Shown: positions 5,628-7,302 of the stretch, piece after piece
Numbering within the stretch: the first letter of the stretch is position 1
How the letters are laid out: every line of letters begins with the position of its first letter
Source: Xanthobacteraceae bacterium
Lineage (GTDB): Bacteria; Pseudomonadota; Alphaproteobacteria; Rhizobiales; Xanthobacteraceae
Direction: 5' to 3'
DNA: 7,302 nucleotides
Assembly (NCBI GenBank): GCA_030043335.1
Contig: JASHXX010000303.1
Location: 1-7,302 of the forward strand
Position numbers and translations under genes: made by a program
Notes under the pieces: model-generated
Database searches by the model: none
What the model was told of the DNA's origin: nothing
Seen by the model: the letters and a program-made list of their open reading frames with translations, nothing else

Positions 5628-6428
5628 ATGGACGACGAAGACACATACGAAATTCATGCGATTCACTACGGGCATCACGATCGCCGGTCGAGAGAAAATT
5701 ACATCGGCGGTGATCCCCATGACATCTTGCAGCCGCTTGACTACTACGTCTGGGCAATCGTTGGCCGGCGCGGCACCTACGTCTTCGATACCGGCTTTGA
5801 CGAGGCTATGGGCAAGAGGCGCAACCGCACCCTGGTGCGACCCATCGGCGACGGCCTCAGGGCGATCGGAATAAAGCCCGATAGCATCGAGCACGTCATC
5901 GTGTCGCACCTGCATTACGATCACACCGGAAATTACGGCCTTTTTCCGCGCGCAAAATACCATTTGCAGGACACCGAAATGGCATATGCGACGGGCCGTT
6001 GCATGTGCCATCAATTTCTCAAAACGCCGTTCGAGGAAGAAGACGTCGTCGCGATGGTGCGCAAGCTGTTTGCAGGCCGGGTGGTATTTCATGAAGGCGC
6101 CGAAGAAATCGTGCCGGGTATCACGGTCCATAAGATTGGCGGGCACTCCAAAGGACTGCAGTGCGTGCGCGTGAAAACGCAGCGGGGTCATGTCGTTCTC
6201 GCGTCAGATGCGACGCATCTCTACGATCATGTTGAACAGAACCGCGTCTATCCCGTCACCTACAGCCCAGCTGAAGTCCTCGAGGGCTACGATCATCTGC
6301 GGAAGCTCGCGACCTCTGAAGCTCATATCATCCCAGGTCACGATCCAGCGGTGCTGAAACGATATCCAGCGACGCGGCCTGGCCTCGAAGGCTGGATAGT
6401 TCGCCTCGATGCCGATCCGCGTGGATGA
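5628..6428 (+). CDS. Lactonase-like metallo-beta-lactamase-fold hydrolase
   Basis: 266 residues, the usual size of the N-acyl-homoserine lactonase-like branch of the MBL superfamily. The full dinuclear zinc ligand set is visible: H94, H96, D98, H99 in SHLHYDHTGN, H173 in IGGHSKG, D194 in LASDATH, and H238 in IIPGHDP. An early strand GTYVFDTGFD (49-58) is the usual 'DTG' element. There is no signal peptide, so it should be cytoplasmic. It likely hydrolyses a lactone or (thio)ester. AHL quorum quenching is the best-known activity of relatives, but many are general lactonases, and the operon with a hydroxyacid dehydrogenase points as much to catabolism. The 21-bp gap to the dehydrogenase gene suggests co-transcription. 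The ATG at 5628 is the first start after an in-frame TAG (5619-5621). Its ribosome site is weak, so translation may depend on coupling. A CMC pair at 125-127 is an oddity of unknown meaning. Confidence 0.87.
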   Translation: MDDEDTYEIHAIHYGHHDRRSRENYIGGDPHDILQPLDYYVWAIVGRRGTYVFDTGFDEAMGKRRNRTLVRPIGDGLRAIGIKPDSIEHVIVSHLHYDHTGNYGLFPRAKYHLQDTEMAYATGRCMCHQFLKTPFEEEDVVAMVRKLFAGRVVFHEGAEEIVPGITVHKIGGHSKGLQCVRVKTQRGHVVLASDATHLYDHVEQNRVYPVTYSPAEVLEGYDHLRKLATSEAHIIPGHDPAVLKRYPATRPGLEGWIVRLDADPRG

Positions 6429-6455
6429 GCCGAGTACGCCTTGCTCGACACGTTT

Positions 6456-6474
6456 GCGCGCTGGGTCAACGCGC
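6456..6474. terminator. Weak hairpin between convergent genes
   Basis: GCGCG (6456-6460) and CGCGC (6470-6474) can form a 5-bp stem with a 9-base loop in the 48-bp gap between the hydrolase and the convergent SDR. There is no T run on either side, so it is at best a weak or Rho-assisted terminator. Confidence 0.2.
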
Positions 6475-6476
6475 GG

Positions 6477-7259
6477 TCACATGGCCAGCCAGCCGCCGTC
6501 TACCGGCAGTGCCGCGCCGGTAACGTCGCGGCCGGCTGGACCGCAGAGGAACGCGATCATGGCAGCAACATTCTCAACATCGATGAAGCGGTCATCCGGA
6601 TGGCGTCCGGCCAGATAGCGTCTGATCGCCTCGGCTTCGCTGACGCTTTCGGACGCCGCTTTCTTGCGGATGCGCCTCATGATGTCCGGCGTCGCCAGGG
6701 TACCAGGGCATATGGCGTTGCAGGTGATGTCCATGTCGGAGTTTTCGAGCGCGACCGCACGCGTCATGCCGAGCAGCGCAGTCTTGGTTGTGACGTAGCC
6801 GATGCGCTCCTCGCCGCCGCGGAAGCCGTAATAGGAAGATAGGTTGAAGATGCGCCCCCAGCGGCGCTTCCGCATCGTCGGCAGGGTCAGGCGGATGATA
6901 TGGAACGGCGCCGACAGATTGACCGCAAGCGACTCGTTCCACTGCGCCGGCGTCAGGTTTTCAACCCGGCAGAAATGGCGCACGACCGCGTTGTTCACGA
7001 CAATATCGATTGCGCCGAACTTTTCGACGGCGTTGGCGATCAGGCGCTCGATCTGCACGGGATCGCCGATGTCGGCCTCCTCGTAGAGTACGCCGACGTC
7101 GGATTTCTGCGCGAGACTGTCCCGTGCCGCGGCCGCGCTCTCGGGCGGCACGATGCCGTTGAGGACGATGTTGCAGCCGGCAGCCGCAAGGGCTTCGGCG
7201 ATGGCGTAGCCGAGACCCGCAACCGAGCCAGTAATGAGCGCGCATTTCCCTTTCAACAT
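6477..7259 (-). CDS. SDR oxidoreductase, 3-hydroxybutyrate dehydrogenase-like
   Basis: 260 residues, a classical short-chain dehydrogenase/reductase. The cofactor motif TGSVAGLG is at 10-17, and the second strand ends NIVLNG as in bacterial 3-hydroxybutyrate dehydrogenases, consistent with NAD. The catalytic tetrad is complete: N114 (in VNLSAPFHIIR), S142 (in NLSSYYG), Y155 and K159 (YVTTK). NAICPGTLATP follows, and the C-terminus ends LPVDGGWLAM, as is usual for the fold. The NNAG motif reads NNAV (89-92), a mild departure. Relatives oxidise 3-hydroxybutyrate or similar hydroxy acids; the exact substrate here is unknown. A GTG at 7265 is possible, but the ATG at 7259 has GGGA (7270-7267) seven bases upstream and gives the usual short N-terminus (MLKGKCALITGS). 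It faces the dehydrogenase–hydrolase operon with a 48-bp gap, so it is transcribed separately but may belong to the same pathway. Intact. Confidence 0.9.
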   Translation of the reverse strand: MLKGKCALITGSVAGLGYAIAEALAAAGCNIVLNGIVPPESAAAARDSLAQKSDVGVLYEEADIGDPVQIERLIANAVEKFGAIDIVVNNAVVRHFCRVENLTPAQWNESLAVNLSAPFHIIRLTLPTMRKRRWGRIFNLSSYYGFRGGEERIGYVTTKTALLGMTRAVALENSDMDITCNAICPGTLATPDIMRRIRKKAASESVSEAEAIRRYLAGRHPDDRFIDVENVAAMIAFLCGPAGRDVTGAALPVDGGWLAM

Positions 7260-7266
7260 TGTCACG

Positions 7267-7270
7267 TCCC
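7267..7270 (-). promoter_or_regulatory. Ribosome binding site of SDR gene
   Basis: GGGA on the minus strand, seven bases before the ATG at 7259. It is only one base from the alternative GTG at 7265, so it favours the ATG. Confidence 0.4.
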
Positions 7271-7302
7271 AGCGAAGCGATGCCGCGCAGATATTTCGTC
7301 AA

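Noticed and set aside
5031..6191. 386-codon minus-strand open frame spanning the dehydrogenase and hydrolase genes
   Set aside because: It lies antisense to two genes whose catalytic residues are fully visible, has no motifs of its own, and is explained by high-GC codon use on the sense strand.
6441..6842. Plus-strand 133-codon frame opposite the SDR
   Set aside because: Antisense to the SDR C-terminal half, with no independent evidence.
1..7302. CRISPR array, tRNA, rRNA or intact insertion sequence
   Set aside because: No regularly spaced direct repeats, no cloverleaf-like segment with a conserved T arm, no rRNA signature and no transposase-like frame were seen on reading both strands.
7261..7302. 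TTGACG on the minus strand at 7302-7297 as a -35 box for the SDR gene
   Set aside because: No matching -10 hexamer at the proper distance, and the window edge cuts the context.

Overview
The window looks like a chromosomal accessory stretch from a high-GC alphaproteobacterium of the Bradyrhizobium/Nitrobacteraceae type. The evidence is the protein families and their wording: a class III cyclase fused to a TolB-like domain and TPRs, a LivK-like solute-binding protein, a COG2984-type binding-protein tail, and a 3-hydroxybutyrate-dehydrogenase-like SDR. All family assignments come from reading translated motifs, not from a database search.

Left two thirds (1 to about 4300): a gene graveyard. 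At the left edge lies the 3' scrap of a large cyclase/ATPase-type signalling protein (about 178-303). One small, apparently intact secreted hypothetical protein follows on the minus strand (452-712), then about 480 bp without a convincing gene. A branched-chain amino-acid-type ABC solute-binding protein gene (1196-2278) is broken by a one-base insertion, an amber codon and loss of its 3' end. It runs directly into two small pieces of what looks like a single O-methyltransferase gene, one on each strand (2279-2356 plus, 2363-2437 minus). These abut a minus-strand adenylate cyclase/TolB/TPR gene (3908 to 2439) that has lost its 3' end and carries an amber codon at position 44. Beyond it, a minus-strand scrap (4266 to 4138) is the C-terminus of a COG2984-type ABC solute-binding protein, again with an amber codon, set in non-coding DNA.

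Right third (about 4560-7302): intact metabolic genes. An NAD-type 3-hydroxyisobutyrate dehydrogenase family enzyme (4704-5606) is followed after 21 bp by a lactonase-like metallo-beta-lactamase-fold hydrolase (5628-6428), probably as one operon. A classical SDR resembling 3-hydroxybutyrate dehydrogenase (7259 to 6477) converges on them. A plausible reading is a small catabolic module in which an ester or lactone is hydrolysed and the resulting hydroxy acid is oxidised; the substrate cannot be read from sequence. The leader of the dehydrogenase gene holds a cluster of inverted repeats, including three copies of ATCCGA, that could be operators.

I found no CRISPR array, tRNA, rRNA, intact insertion sequence or phage module. 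I also found no strong candidate for an undescribed system. The most informative structures are the methyltransferase inversion scar at 2279-2437 and the inverted-repeat cluster at 4560-4672.
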